From positions 1-41,367 of the forward strand of contig JAKPGJ010000043.1 in the NCBI GenBank assembly GCA_029550965.1: a stretch of DNA of 41,367 nucleotides, written 5' to 3'. A program made the translations under genes and the position numbers. The stretch comes from Bacillota bacterium (GTDB lineage: Bacteria > Bacillota > Clostridia > Oscillospirales > CAG-382). The notes beneath the pieces are model-generated. The model worked only from the letters and a program-made list of their open reading frames with translations. It was not told the origin of the DNA and did not search any database. Below are positions 1 to 7,292 of this stretch, piece by piece (positions within the stretch are counted from its first letter, which is position 1; each line of letters opens with the position of its first letter).

Positions 1-1313
1 CCATGGTTGCCGCCGCAGAAAGCAATCGGATGGTCTTTGTCGCCTACTCTGTATACATATTCCCAGTCGGTTCCGGCGCCCGCCAAGGGATTTCCGGCAT
101 AGGTCAGCGTACCGATATTCCAGGTGCCCCATGTCTTCTTCTCAAAGGTAAGCGTCAGCTTCTCGCCGTGATATTTGGTTTCCATCGTATATACGCCCTG
201 AGAAGACTTCGTGAAGGTCATCGGATATACGATAACGGCTTCGGCGTACTTATTCATGTAGATGTTGTAATTTCCGAGAATCTGTCTCTTTATTCTGAGA
301 TAATCAATGGTATCCAGGCTGCCCGATTCGGTAATATACGCCGCCTGCAGATATGCGCCCGTAAGCGCATAGTTTCCTAAATAAGCCCTTTTGTACAAAA
401 GGTAATCCATCGACGACAGCGTTCCGTCTCCGTCCAGATCGCCGTCGATCACGATTGTCTTGGCATCCGTAAGCTCGTCGTCAACCGTAAGCTCAAGGAC
501 GTCGCCGGTTGCAATAGGTCCGGTTTGCTTCACGTTGCCGTCGCTGTCTTTCAGAACAAGTCCAACGGGATTTATAAACATCGACATGAAATACGCGTAA
601 CCCGTATCGGGCTGGACGCCGTATATGTACTCACCGTCAACGAACATGCCGGTTTCGGGTTTCGGGTTTATGACGCGGATGTCGAGTTCCGGTTCGATGA
701 TTTCGCCGGGACCCGGATCAACCTCGCCGGGTTCGGAGTCAATTCCTTCCTCGCCGCTGTTGAATACCTCTATCTCGGAAGCGAAGACAAACATACCGGT
801 GTCGGTCATAATGATCGCCTTGATGAAGCGGGCGGTGACGGTCGTTGTCAGCTCCAATGTATAATCATACAATAATCCCCCGCCAATAGCGCCGGTCTGT
901 ATAGGGGTTGCGGTTCCTACGGAAGTGAAATTTCTATTGTCATTCGAGATAAAATACTCGACCGATTTCGGTTTATAAATAGACGCTCCCGTGTTGTGCT
1001 GGAACTGCATGGTTATTTTTTTAATGCCAGGATACTTCAATTCCAGATCAACTTTAACCTCATAAGCATCCTGCCAGTAAAAACCATGCCATTCGGTTCC
1101 GTAATTGGTGGTACCCTTTACACCGTCCGTAAGCTCCTTGCCGTCAATCAGCGGGTATTGGTTCGGATTGTCGGTCGTGTTGGTGTAAGGCGTTGACGCT
1201 GTATAAGGCTTTCCGAGCGCGACGTTCACGTCGCCCGCCGCAGAAACGCCCATCACGCTCATCAGCGAAAAAACCATCGCGAGCGTGAGCAGCAACGCTA
1301 ATCTTCTTTTCAT
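1..1313 (-). CDS. Secreted protein with discoidin-like domain, internal dockerin and repeated module (3' end outside window)
   Basis: Open from ATG at 1313 to the left edge with no stop, so only about 437 N-terminal residues are seen. An export signal (MKRRLALLLTLAMVFSLMSV...VSA) is followed by a domain of about 150 residues resembling F5/8 type C (discoidin) carbohydrate-binding domains (ALGKPYTAS near its start), then a Pro/Glu/Gly-rich linker, then a type I dockerin-like pair: first loop DLDGDGTLSSMD, second AAYITESGSLDTID, each followed by an L-x-x-K-R helix. After the dockerin comes a module (MTFTK, LTFEKKTWGTWNIGT, GTDWEYVYR, GGNHG) that is also present in the lipoprotein at 1335-2396. 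Ribosome binding site AAAGGGAGA lies 7 nt before ATG, and the gene starts 21 nt after the upstream lipoprotein's stop, so the two are probably co-transcribed. Likely a cell-surface or cellulosome-type glycan-binding protein; enzymatic activity cannot be judged. Confidence 0.85.
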   Translation of the reverse strand, partial: MKRRLALLLTLAMVFSLMSVMGVSAAGDVNVALGKPYTASTPYTNTTDNPNQYPLIDGKELTDGVKGTTNYGTEWHGFYWQDAYEVKVDLELKYPGIKKITMQFQHNTGASIYKPKSVEYFISNDNRNFTSVGTATPIQTGAIGGGLLYDYTLELTTTVTARFIKAIIMTDTGMFVFASEIEVFNSGEEGIDSEPGEVDPGPGEIIEPELDIRVINPKPETGMFVDGEYIYGVQPDTGYAYFMSMFINPVGLVLKDSDGNVKQTGPIATGDVLELTVDDELTDAKTIVIDGDLDGDGTLSSMDYLLYKRAYLGNYALTGAYLQAAYITESGSLDTIDYLRIKRQILGNYNIYMNKYAEAVIVYPMTFTKSSQGVYTMETKYHGEKLTLTFEKKTWGTWNIGTLTYAGNPLAGAGTDWEYVYRVGDKDHPIAFCGGNH

Positions 1314-1334
1314 GCGTGATTCTCCCTTTCTGAT

Positions 1335-2396
1335 TTATTCTTCGTTTTCAACGTAAAAGGTCCACATGGAGCTCGTGTTGAACTTCGTGCCGCTTTTTAC
1401 AAGGGTAGGCGAATTCTCATTATATTTAGAAAAATAGAGTTTGTTCTGCGTGGTGTTCATATCCCAATAAAAGGTCTTGTGCGCGTTTTTGAAGTTGTCG
1501 CAGGAATCGGCGACCGTGCCGACTTTGATTTCGAATTTGTATTCGGGCTTGACATATCCCCAGATGATGCAGCGGTTAGCCGCTTTTTTGCCGAGGAAGG
1601 GTCCCGAATAGTCAGCCGCGCCCACCTTGAGGGTCTCGACGGTGTCAATCAGCTTGTTCTCCGGGCTGATGAACGAGCAGTAAAGGCCGTACTTTTTGTC
1701 TACCGGGAACATGCAGGTATAGGAAAGCCACAGATAGCAGTCCTGCGTATAATCATAGGAAACGTCCAGCCGAATCTGGCTGCCGACGATCGTATAGCTG
1801 CGGGTGACGTCGCAGTAGGTTATGTTTGCGTCTCCCCAATGGAGTTTCGTGTTCTCGACAATTTTCAGGCAGTTGAGCTGAACCGGTTCTCCGGTATTCA
1901 GAACCAGCTCTTCGCCGCTTTCGCCGTCATAGAATTTAATGTCCATCAGAAGCTCGTTGCCGTGGTTTCCGCCAGACCAAACCCAGCCCGACGAATCCTT
2001 TCCGGCTCTGTAAACATACTCCCAGTCGGTGCCGCCGCCGGCAAGATAAGTGGAGACGCCTTCTTTGTCGATGACGTTCCAGGTGCCGATGTTCCAGGTG
2101 CCCCAATCCTTTTTGTCAAAGGTCAGCGTGAGCTTGTTGCCGTCCGGCGCTTCGCATTCCATCTTATACAAAATGTTCGAGACTTTCGTAAAGGTCATCG
2201 GAAACGACTCGATCACGCCTTGAGATTTGACCGCATCCGTATCCTCCGACGTTTCGGAAGAAACTGCCGGCGTTTCCGAAACCGGCTCCGATGTGTTTGC
2301 GTTATTTGAATCACACGACGTAAAATATGCGCTCATTAGAACCACCAATAAAAGAATGATTGCTTTCCTGCTGAATCTCCTGGCTGAAAGCTGCAT
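1335..2396 (-). CDS. Predicted lipoprotein of unknown function sharing a module with its neighbour
   Basis: 353 residues. The N-terminus has a basic stretch, a hydrophobic helix and a lipobox-like YFTSC, so Cys28 is the probable lipidation site; a Ser/Thr/Glu-rich linker follows to about residue 60. The remainder (from PMTFTK) looks like a secreted beta-rich domain with KLTLTFDKKDWGTWNIGTW, GGGTDWEYVYRAG and SGGNHGNE. The first ~80 residues of that domain match the part of the upstream-read neighbour (1-1313) that follows its dockerin. I do not recognise a named family. The ATG at 2396 has AAAGGAGA 6 nt upstream and a strong promoter lies at 2448-2476. Gene order suggests it is first in an operon with the dockerin protein, so both may act on the same extracellular polysaccharide; this is inference. 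Confidence 0.85.
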   Translation of the reverse strand: MQLSARRFSRKAIILLLVVLMSAYFTSCDSNNANTSEPVSETPAVSSETSEDTDAVKSQGVIESFPMTFTKVSNILYKMECEAPDGNKLTLTFDKKDWGTWNIGTWNVIDKEGVSTYLAGGGTDWEYVYRAGKDSSGWVWSGGNHGNELLMDIKFYDGESGEELVLNTGEPVQLNCLKIVENTKLHWGDANITYCDVTRSYTIVGSQIRLDVSYDYTQDCYLWLSYTCMFPVDKKYGLYCSFISPENKLIDTVETLKVGAADYSGPFLGKKAANRCIIWGYVKPEYKFEIKVGTVADSCDNFKNAHKTFYWDMNTTQNKLYFSKYNENSPTLVKSGTKFNTSSMWTFYVENEE

Positions 2397-2447
2397 GGTA
2401 TTCTCCTTTCGTTACTGCGGACTGCAGGAATACTCCGTGCAAGAATG

Positions 2448-2476
2448 ATTATACTACGGATTGTTTCGAATTGCAA
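2448..2476 (-). promoter_or_regulatory. SigA-type promoter for the lipoprotein/dockerin operon
   Basis: On the minus strand TTGCAA (2476-2471), a 17-nt spacer and TATAAT (2453-2448). It lies about 50 nt upstream of the ATG at 2396 and diverges from the alpha-galactosidase promoter at 2536. Confidence 0.7.
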
Positions 2477-2535
2477 CATAAAATATTGACAGCGAAAAGG
2501 AATTTTAAAAATGCGTTTTAAATTTTATAAATCTA

Positions 2536-2564
2536 TTGATTAAATATACACGTTGTGGTAAAAT
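2536..2564 (+). promoter_or_regulatory. SigA-type promoter for the alpha-galactosidase gene
   Basis: TTGATT (2536-2541), 17-nt spacer, TAAAAT (2559-2564). The implied transcription start near 2571 rules out the open-frame ATG at 2578 as a practical start and supports ATG 2632. Confidence 0.7.
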
Positions 2565-2631
2565 ATGCGCGTCTTAAATGACAAAATTAACCGATAACGA
2601 GCCGGTAGAAAACCGGAGAAAGGATGTTACG

Positions 2632-3756
2632 ATGATCAAGCTTACCCCGCCTATGGGCTGGAACTCATGGAACACCTTCGGACCGAACATTAACGAGGAT
2701 CTGATTAAGGAAACGGCTGACGCCATGGTGAGCTCAGGACTCCTCGAAGCAGGCTACGAATATCTCGTCATCGACGACTGCTGGTCCGAGAGAGAACGCG
2801 ACAAAAACAACAGACTTGTGCCGAGCAAAGAGAAATTCCCGAACGGAATGAAGGCGGTTGCCGATTATGTGCATTCCAAAGGGCTCAAGTTCGGAATGTA
2901 CTCCTGCGCCGGCAACTATACCTGCGCCGTCTATCCCGGCTCCTTCGAGTACGAGTTTATCGACGCGCAAACCTTTGCCGAATGGGGCGTTGACTTCCTA
3001 AAATACGATTACTGCTTCAGGCCCTGCTTCCAACAGGGACACATTCTTTACAAGCGAATGGGACTGGCGCTCGCAAACTGCGGCAGAGACATTCTTTTCT
3101 CCGCCTGCAGCTGGGGCGTCGACGAAACGCATAAATGGATCAAAGAGACCGGCGCGCATATGTGGCGTTCTACCGGCGATATCAACGATTCCTGGCAGTC
3201 TATTAAAGAGATCGCGCAAAAACAGGTCGAGCTGCAACCCTTTAACGGCCAGGGCTGCTTTAACGATATGGATATGCTGGTCGTCGGCATGCGCGGAAAA
3301 GGAAACGTCGGACTTGCCGGCTGTACGGACGAGGAATACAGAACGCACTTCTCGCTCTGGGCGTTCCTGAACTCCCCGCTCATGATCGGCTGCGATGTCC
3401 GCAATATGGACGACGCCACGAAAGAGATTTTGATGAACAAGGATATCATCGCCATCAACCAGGACCCCGCCGGCAGACAGCCCTACCTGTTAGACAGGGA
3501 TATCAACGTAATGAAGTGGGCTAAGCATCTGGAGGGCGGCGATATCGCGATCGGATTCTTCAACCTGACCGACAGCAATCAGTGCCCGTGGGTTCCGTTC
3601 GACAATTTAGGACTGAACCGCTCGACCGGCAAGGCGCTGCATCTTAAGAACCTCTGGACCGGCGAAGATTTGGACGTACATAAGGATATTTACCGCGCTC
3701 CGGTCATGGCTCCGCACACCTGCATGGTATTGAGAGCGAAAATTGTGAATGCTTAA
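2632..3756 (+). CDS. Alpha-galactosidase, glycoside hydrolase family 27
   Basis: 374 residues from ATG 2632, which has a GGAGAAAGGA ribosome binding site; the in-frame ATG at 2578 lies only about 7 nt after the predicted transcription start. GH27 retaining enzymes remove terminal alpha-galactose from galactomannan, raffinose-type sugars and galactolipids. The family's landmarks are present: PPMGWNSWN at the N-terminus, YLVIDDCW, KYDYC with the predicted nucleophile Asp126, and STGDINDSW with the predicted acid/base Asp183; the 57-residue spacing is normal. The (beta/alpha)8 barrel ends near residue 290 and a small C-terminal beta domain follows. No signal peptide is visible, so it probably acts in the cytoplasm on imported oligosaccharides. 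It overlaps the next gene by 8 nt. Some GH27 members are beta-L-arabinopyranosidases, so exact substrate is open. Confidence 0.93.
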   Translation: MIKLTPPMGWNSWNTFGPNINEDLIKETADAMVSSGLLEAGYEYLVIDDCWSERERDKNNRLVPSKEKFPNGMKAVADYVHSKGLKFGMYSCAGNYTCAVYPGSFEYEFIDAQTFAEWGVDFLKYDYCFRPCFQQGHILYKRMGLALANCGRDILFSACSWGVDETHKWIKETGAHMWRSTGDINDSWQSIKEIAQKQVELQPFNGQGCFNDMDMLVVGMRGKGNVGLAGCTDEEYRTHFSLWAFLNSPLMIGCDVRNMDDATKEILMNKDIIAINQDPAGRQPYLLDRDINVMKWAKHLEGGDIAIGFFNLTDSNQCPWVPFDNLGLNRSTGKALHLKNLWTGEDLDVHKDIYRAPVMAPHTCMVLRAKIVNA

Positions 3757-3973
3757 CCCTTCCGACAAATGCGTTCAATGCGGCGCCGTTCTTACCGGCG
3801 ACGATATCGGCATTACGAAAAAGCTGATCAACCGCGGCGCGACGGCGTTCCTGTGCATACGCTGCGTCGCGCGGCGTTTCGGCGTAAGCGAAGAGCTTAT
3901 CCGAAAGAAAATTGAGGAATACAGAGCGTACGGTTGTTCATTATTCACAGAAAACGCTCGGAAAACAAACTAA
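3749..3973 (+). CDS. Small two-CxxC zinc-ribbon-like protein
   Basis: 74 residues. Two Cys pairs (CVQC near residue 8, CIRC near residue 36) separated by about 25 residues suggest one zinc site, followed by a basic helix (EELIRKKIEEYR). The ATG overlaps the last 8 nt of the alpha-galactosidase gene, implying translational coupling, and a new promoter starts 20 nt after its stop, so it is the last gene of this unit. I do not recognise a named function; the short C-terminal helix could bind nucleic acid or a partner protein, which is conjecture. No hydrophobic segment, hence cytoplasmic. Confidence 0.7.
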   Translation: MLNPSDKCVQCGAVLTGDDIGITKKLINRGATAFLCIRCVARRFGVSEELIRKKIEEYRAYGCSLFTENARKTN

Positions 3974-3992
3974 AATTTTATAAAACTCACTA

Positions 3993-4021
3993 TTGACTTC
4001 AATTCCAAAACATGCTATGCT
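3993..4021 (+). promoter_or_regulatory. SigA-type promoter of the T-box leader
   Basis: TTGACT (3993-3998), 17-nt spacer, TATGCT (4016-4021); the expected start near 4028 lies just before the T-box leader. Confidence 0.7.
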
Positions 4022-4059
4022 CTACCCAACAATTTACAATCGAATACCAAACTGATGAA

Positions 4060-4381
4060 GCGGAGATCAAACCAACATGGACGTACACAGAGAGCGGACG
4101 GTAGCTGAGAAGTTCGTTAAGATGTCGGTTGGCAAATGGACCGCTGAGGGCCGAGTGAACAATCTTTTGGAAAGGATCGCTTTTTTAAAAAAAGCAGCCT
4201 CTCCTGAAGGTTAAGTATCGAGGACGTGACTCCGCGTTAGCGAGAAGGAATGTGTTGGCATTCCATGAGGGGGCTTGACTACAGGTTTGCGAAGCAGACG
4301 TGTATAGAGCCAAATAAGGTGGCACCGCAGGTCTTTTTCAGACTTGTCCTTATGCTTTCATAAGGATAAGTCTGTTTTTTT
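4060..4381 (+). ncRNA. T-box leader, predicted tRNA-Trp specific
   Basis: A transcription-attenuating riboswitch that reads tRNA aminoacylation. Visible parts: the AGAGAG start of stem I (from about 4090) with the GGTAGCTGAGA segment; the base pairing AGCGG (4092-4096) with CCGCT (4141-4145) that closes the specifier region; the codon TGG at 4137-4139 followed by the usual purine; and the conserved T-box AAGGTGGCACCGCAG at 4316-4330, followed by a terminator at 4340. The TGGC in the T-box would pair with an acceptor end carrying discriminator G73, the base bacterial tRNA-Trp has, so specifier and acceptor evidence agree. Under tryptophan starvation, uncharged tRNA-Trp should stabilise the antiterminator and turn on the ABC transporter at 4503-7259. 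Confidence 0.9.
4340..4381 (+). terminator. Regulated terminator of the T-box leader
   Basis: A 15-bp stem (4340-4354 with 4359-4373, one G-T pair), a CTTT loop and a run of seven T (4375-4381). It is mutually exclusive with the antiterminator formed by the T-box sequence just upstream. Confidence 0.88.
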
Positions 4382-4502
4382 AATCTCTTCCGGAAGAGAG
4401 AAGAAAAACCCTCTTTTTTGACTGTAAATCTTTATATAATTCCTTTTGACCAACACAAAAGGGCAACAAAAAACCTAAAAAAGGAGAAAGGAATTGCGCA
4501 TC

Positions 4503-5474
4503 ATGAAAAAACTATGCTTTATTCTTGCAGCCATTTTCGTCGCATTATCTTTTGCCGGATGTTCCGGAGATAAAAATGAAAGCAAAAAAGTCAAAATCGC
4601 CATCGTTCAGCCGATGGAGCATACCTCACTCAACGAAATCAGAGACACCATCGTTGCCGAGCTGAAAGCCAAGGGCTTTGACGAAAGCAAGGCGGAGATT
4701 ATACTGAAAAACGCGAACGGCGACTCCTCCATGCTGCCCACGGTAATCAACAGCATCGTCGCGGAAAATGTTGACATTATCATTCCCATCGCGACCAGCA
4801 CGGCGCAGGCGGCCGCTTCCGCGACCGACCGTATTCCGATTGTGTTCGCCGCCGTCAGCGACCCCATCGCCGCCGGACTGGTAACCGCGTTCGACAAGAC
4901 CGATAAAAACATCACCGGCGTTTCGGACGCGATCGCTGTTGAGGAGATCTTCAAACTCGCCGGCAAGCTGACGCCGGACGCGAAAACCTTCGGCTTTATT
5001 TACAACGCAAGCGAGCCTAACTCCAACTCCAACATCGCCCGCGCGAAAGCCTACTGCGACGCGAACGGTTTGCAGTACAAGGAAGTCACTGTTGCGGGCA
5101 CCGCCGACATTCAGCTCGCCGTAACGTCGATCGCCGGGGAAGTTGACGCGTTCTTCACGCCCGACGACAACACCGTCGCTTCCGCGATGACTACTTACGC
5201 GCAGGTCGCGATTGACGCGAAGAAGCCGATTTACGTCGGCGCCGACTCCATGGTCAAAGACGGCGGCTTCGCGACGGTCGGCATCGACTACATCAAACTC
5301 TCCAAGCAGGTAGCCGACATGGCCGCGAAGGTTTTAAACGGCACGCCCATCAAAGACCTGCCGGTAGAATCCGTCAAGGAGTATTCCAAAATCATCAACG
5401 AAAAAACCGCCGAAGCGATCGGCGTCACAATCCCCGACGACATCAAGAGCGAATTCACCTTTGTCGGGAAGTAA
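4503..5474 (+). CDS. trpX: ABC transporter substrate-binding lipoprotein, TrpX-like
   Basis: About 323 residues. MKKLCFILAA starts a lipoprotein signal with lipobox SFAGC, followed by an ABC_sub_bind (PF04392)-type periplasmic-binding fold: VKIAIVQPMEH, then DIIIPIATSTAQAA, IPIVFAAVSDP and VDAFFTPDDNTV, all typical of this family. It would capture substrate at the outer face of the membrane and deliver it to the permease encoded next. A T-box reading the Trp codon precedes it, matching the tryptophan-regulated trpXYZ transporters of Firmicutes, so tryptophan or a related aromatic compound is the likely ligand. Start choice: an in-frame TTG at 4494 also has good spacing (7 nt) to AGGAG, but MKK at 4503 is the classical signal start. 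A hairpin at 5488 separates it from the permease. Confidence 0.88.
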   Translation: MKKLCFILAAIFVALSFAGCSGDKNESKKVKIAIVQPMEHTSLNEIRDTIVAELKAKGFDESKAEIILKNANGDSSMLPTVINSIVAENVDIIIPIATSTAQAAASATDRIPIVFAAVSDPIAAGLVTAFDKTDKNITGVSDAIAVEEIFKLAGKLTPDAKTFGFIYNASEPNSNSNIARAKAYCDANGLQYKEVTVAGTADIQLAVTSIAGEVDAFFTPDDNTVASAMTTYAQVAIDAKKPIYVGADSMVKDGGFATVGIDYIKLSKQVADMAAKVLNGTPIKDLPVESVKEYSKIINEKTAEAIGVTIPDDIKSEFTFVGK

Positions 5475-5487
5475 TTCTTAGAAAAAA

Positions 5488-5512
5488 GTTCGGGCGGTTC
5501 TTCCGCCCGAAC
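5488..5512 (+). promoter_or_regulatory. Intercistronic hairpin between trpX and trpY
   Basis: A perfect 10-bp GC-rich stem (5488-5497 with 5503-5512) with a 5-nt loop, 14 nt after the trpX stop. Only a poor T-rich stretch follows, so it is more likely an mRNA-stabilising or partial-termination element that keeps binding protein in excess over the membrane components. Confidence 0.6.
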
Positions 5513-5548
5513 GCTTTAGTCTTTTGCGAACGGAAAGGATGAACGGAT

Positions 5549-6463
5549 ATGTCGCTCATAATCCTGGGCGAACTGCAGACAGGCATGATATACGCGCTGA
5601 TGGCCGCCGGTCTTTATGTGACGTTTCGGATTCTTGACATCCCCGACCTGACCGTCGAGGGTTCGTTTACGCTCGGCATGACGGTCACGGTCATGATTAC
5701 GTCGGCAGGCTACCCCGAACTCGCGCTCCTCATCGCAATCGCCGCGGGCGCCTGCGCGGGGCTGGTCACCGCCTTTTTGCAGACCAAAGTGAAGATCCAA
5801 CCCATCCTTTCCGGCATCATCACCATGACCGCGCTGTACTCGGTAAACATGCAGATTATGGGCGGAAAACCGAACATATCTTTGTACAGCGCGGGCGCGG
5901 ACACCATTTTTATAAAATTTGAACGCCTGACCGGACTGTCCGCCAACAATTCAAAACTATTGCTCATCTCCTTGATTGTCGCGGCAGTTATCGCGCTGCT
6001 GATTTTGTTCTTTAAAACCCGCGTCGGGCTTAAAATCCGTGCCACCGGCGACAATGAGGAAATGGTGCGTTCCTCTTCGATCAACGCGGACCTCACCAAA
6101 TGCCTGGGGTTCGCGATCGGCAACGCCAGCGTGGCGCTCTCGGGCGGGCTTTTATGCCAGTATCAGCAATACGCCGACATCAACTACGCGGTCGGCATGG
6201 TGGTGGTCGGACTCGCATCCATCATCATCGGAGAGGCGTTCTTCGGCAGAAGAAGCGTTACGATCGGTTTCATCTCGGTTGTCGTCGGCTCGACGGCGTA
6301 CCGGTTTATCATCGCGCTTGCCTTGCAGGTAAAACTGTTCGATCCGTACTGGCTCAAGTTTATATCCGCCGTGATTGTCGTCATCGCGCTGTCGCTGCCG
6401 GTACTGAAGACTTACTTCCAAAAATTATTCGCGAGGTTAAAAAATGAGCGCGGCAATGCTTGA
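5549..6463 (+). CDS. trpY: ABC transporter permease, TrpY-like
   Basis: 304 residues, highly hydrophobic with about eight to nine predicted membrane helices, of the branched-chain amino acid/ribose permease superfamily (PF02653). Recognisable stretches are the N-terminal GLYVTFRILDIPDLTVEGSF, the cytoplasmic loop KTRVGLKIRATGDNEEM that contacts the ATPase, and VVVGLASIIIGEAFFG. These are characteristic of the permeases that partner ABC_sub_bind lipoproteins. AAAGGATG precedes the ATG by about 9 nt. Its 3' end overlaps the ATPase gene by 20 nt, indicating coupled translation. It should form the homodimeric channel of the predicted tryptophan importer. Confidence 0.9.
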   Translation: MSLIILGELQTGMIYALMAAGLYVTFRILDIPDLTVEGSFTLGMTVTVMITSAGYPELALLIAIAAGACAGLVTAFLQTKVKIQPILSGIITMTALYSVNMQIMGGKPNISLYSAGADTIFIKFERLTGLSANNSKLLLISLIVAAVIALLILFFKTRVGLKIRATGDNEEMVRSSSINADLTKCLGFAIGNASVALSGGLLCQYQQYADINYAVGMVVVGLASIIIGEAFFGRRSVTIGFISVVVGSTAYRFIIALALQVKLFDPYWLKFISAVIVVIALSLPVLKTYFQKLFARLKNERGNA

Positions 6464-7259
6464 GCTGATTAACGTATCCAAAACCTTTTTTCCCGGCACC
6501 GTCAACGAGCGCAAAGCGCTGCGGAATGTCAGCCTTTCACTCAAGTCGGGAGACTTTGTGACAGTCATCGGTTCGAACGGCGCCGGCAAAACCTCGCTGT
6601 TCAACGCCATCTGCGGCACGTTCTTCGTGGACAGCGGAAAAATTCTGCTGGGCGGGAAGGATATCACCGATATGCCCGACTATAAGCGGGCGGTGTCCAT
6701 CGGCAGGCTGTTTCAGGACCCGATGAAGGGCACGGCGCCCCACCTGACGATTGAGGAAAACCTCGCCCTCGCATACGGAAACAGGGGCGGCCGGCACTTC
6801 TTCGCCGTCAATCGAAAAAACAGGGCGAAGTTTAAAGAAATGCTGGCGGCGCTTGAGCTTGGACTGGAGAACCGCATGACCACGCAAATCGGGCTGTTGT
6901 CCGGCGGTCAGCGGCAGGCGGTGGCGCTGCTGATGGCGACGATTTCCGAGCCGAAACTGCTGCTTTTGGACGAACACACCGCAGCGCTCGACCCCGCGAC
7001 CGCGAAGAAAGTGCTCGAAATCACGGTTTCGATTGTTGAGAAAACCAAAACCCCGACGCTGATGATAACGCATGACATCCGCGCCGCGCTCGAGGTCGGC
7101 ACGCGGACGATTATGATGGACGAGGGCAGAATAATCTTAGACATCGAGGGCGAAGAGCGGAAAAACATGACTATTGAGAAGCTATTGCAGCTGTACTCCA
7201 AAGAGAGTAAAAAACAACTTTTAAACGACCGGATGCTTTTTGAAATAGAAAAGCAATAA
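6444..7259 (+). CDS. trpZ: ABC transporter ATP-binding protein, TrpZ-like
   Basis: 271 residues with all nucleotide-binding elements: Walker A GSNGAGKTS (about residues 42-50), Q-loop RLFQDP, signature LSGGQRQA, Walker B LLLLDEHTAALD and switch histidine in MITHD. The glutamate after the Walker B aspartate is present, so it should hydrolyse ATP. The sequence EHTAALDP is typical of the ATPases paired with ABC_sub_bind proteins. It starts inside the permease gene and closes the operon; a bidirectional hairpin terminator follows directly. An in-frame ATG at 6456 (MLELINVSK) is an alternative start. Confidence 0.92.
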   Translation: MSAAMLELINVSKTFFPGTVNERKALRNVSLSLKSGDFVTVIGSNGAGKTSLFNAICGTFFVDSGKILLGGKDITDMPDYKRAVSIGRLFQDPMKGTAPHLTIEENLALAYGNRGGRHFFAVNRKNRAKFKEMLAALELGLENRMTTQIGLLSGGQRQAVALLMATISEPKLLLLDEHTAALDPATAKKVLEITVSIVEKTKTPTLMITHDIRAALEVGTRTIMMDEGRIILDIEGEERKNMTIEKLLQLYSKESKKQLLNDRMLFEIEKQ

Positions 7260-7261
7260 GG

Positions 7262-7290
7262 AAAGGCTGTCCGTTTCAGGACAGCCTTTT
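7262..7290. terminator. Bidirectional terminator between trpZ and the APH-fold gene
   Basis: An 11-bp stem (7262-7272 with 7279-7289) with a GTTTCA loop, ending in T residues on both strands. It lies 2 nt after the trpZ stop and just before the convergent gene's stop at 7293. Confidence 0.8.
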
Positions 7291-7292
7291 CG

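Noticed and set aside
1479..2309. 276-codon plus-strand frame opposite the lipoprotein
   Set aside because: Antisense shadow; the minus-strand gene has a signal peptide, ribosome binding site and promoter.
4126..4132. Alternative TGG (in GTTGGC) as T-box specifier
   Set aside because: It is not next to the strand pairing with AGCGG at the base of the specifier region; the TGG at 4137-4139 is, and it is followed by A.
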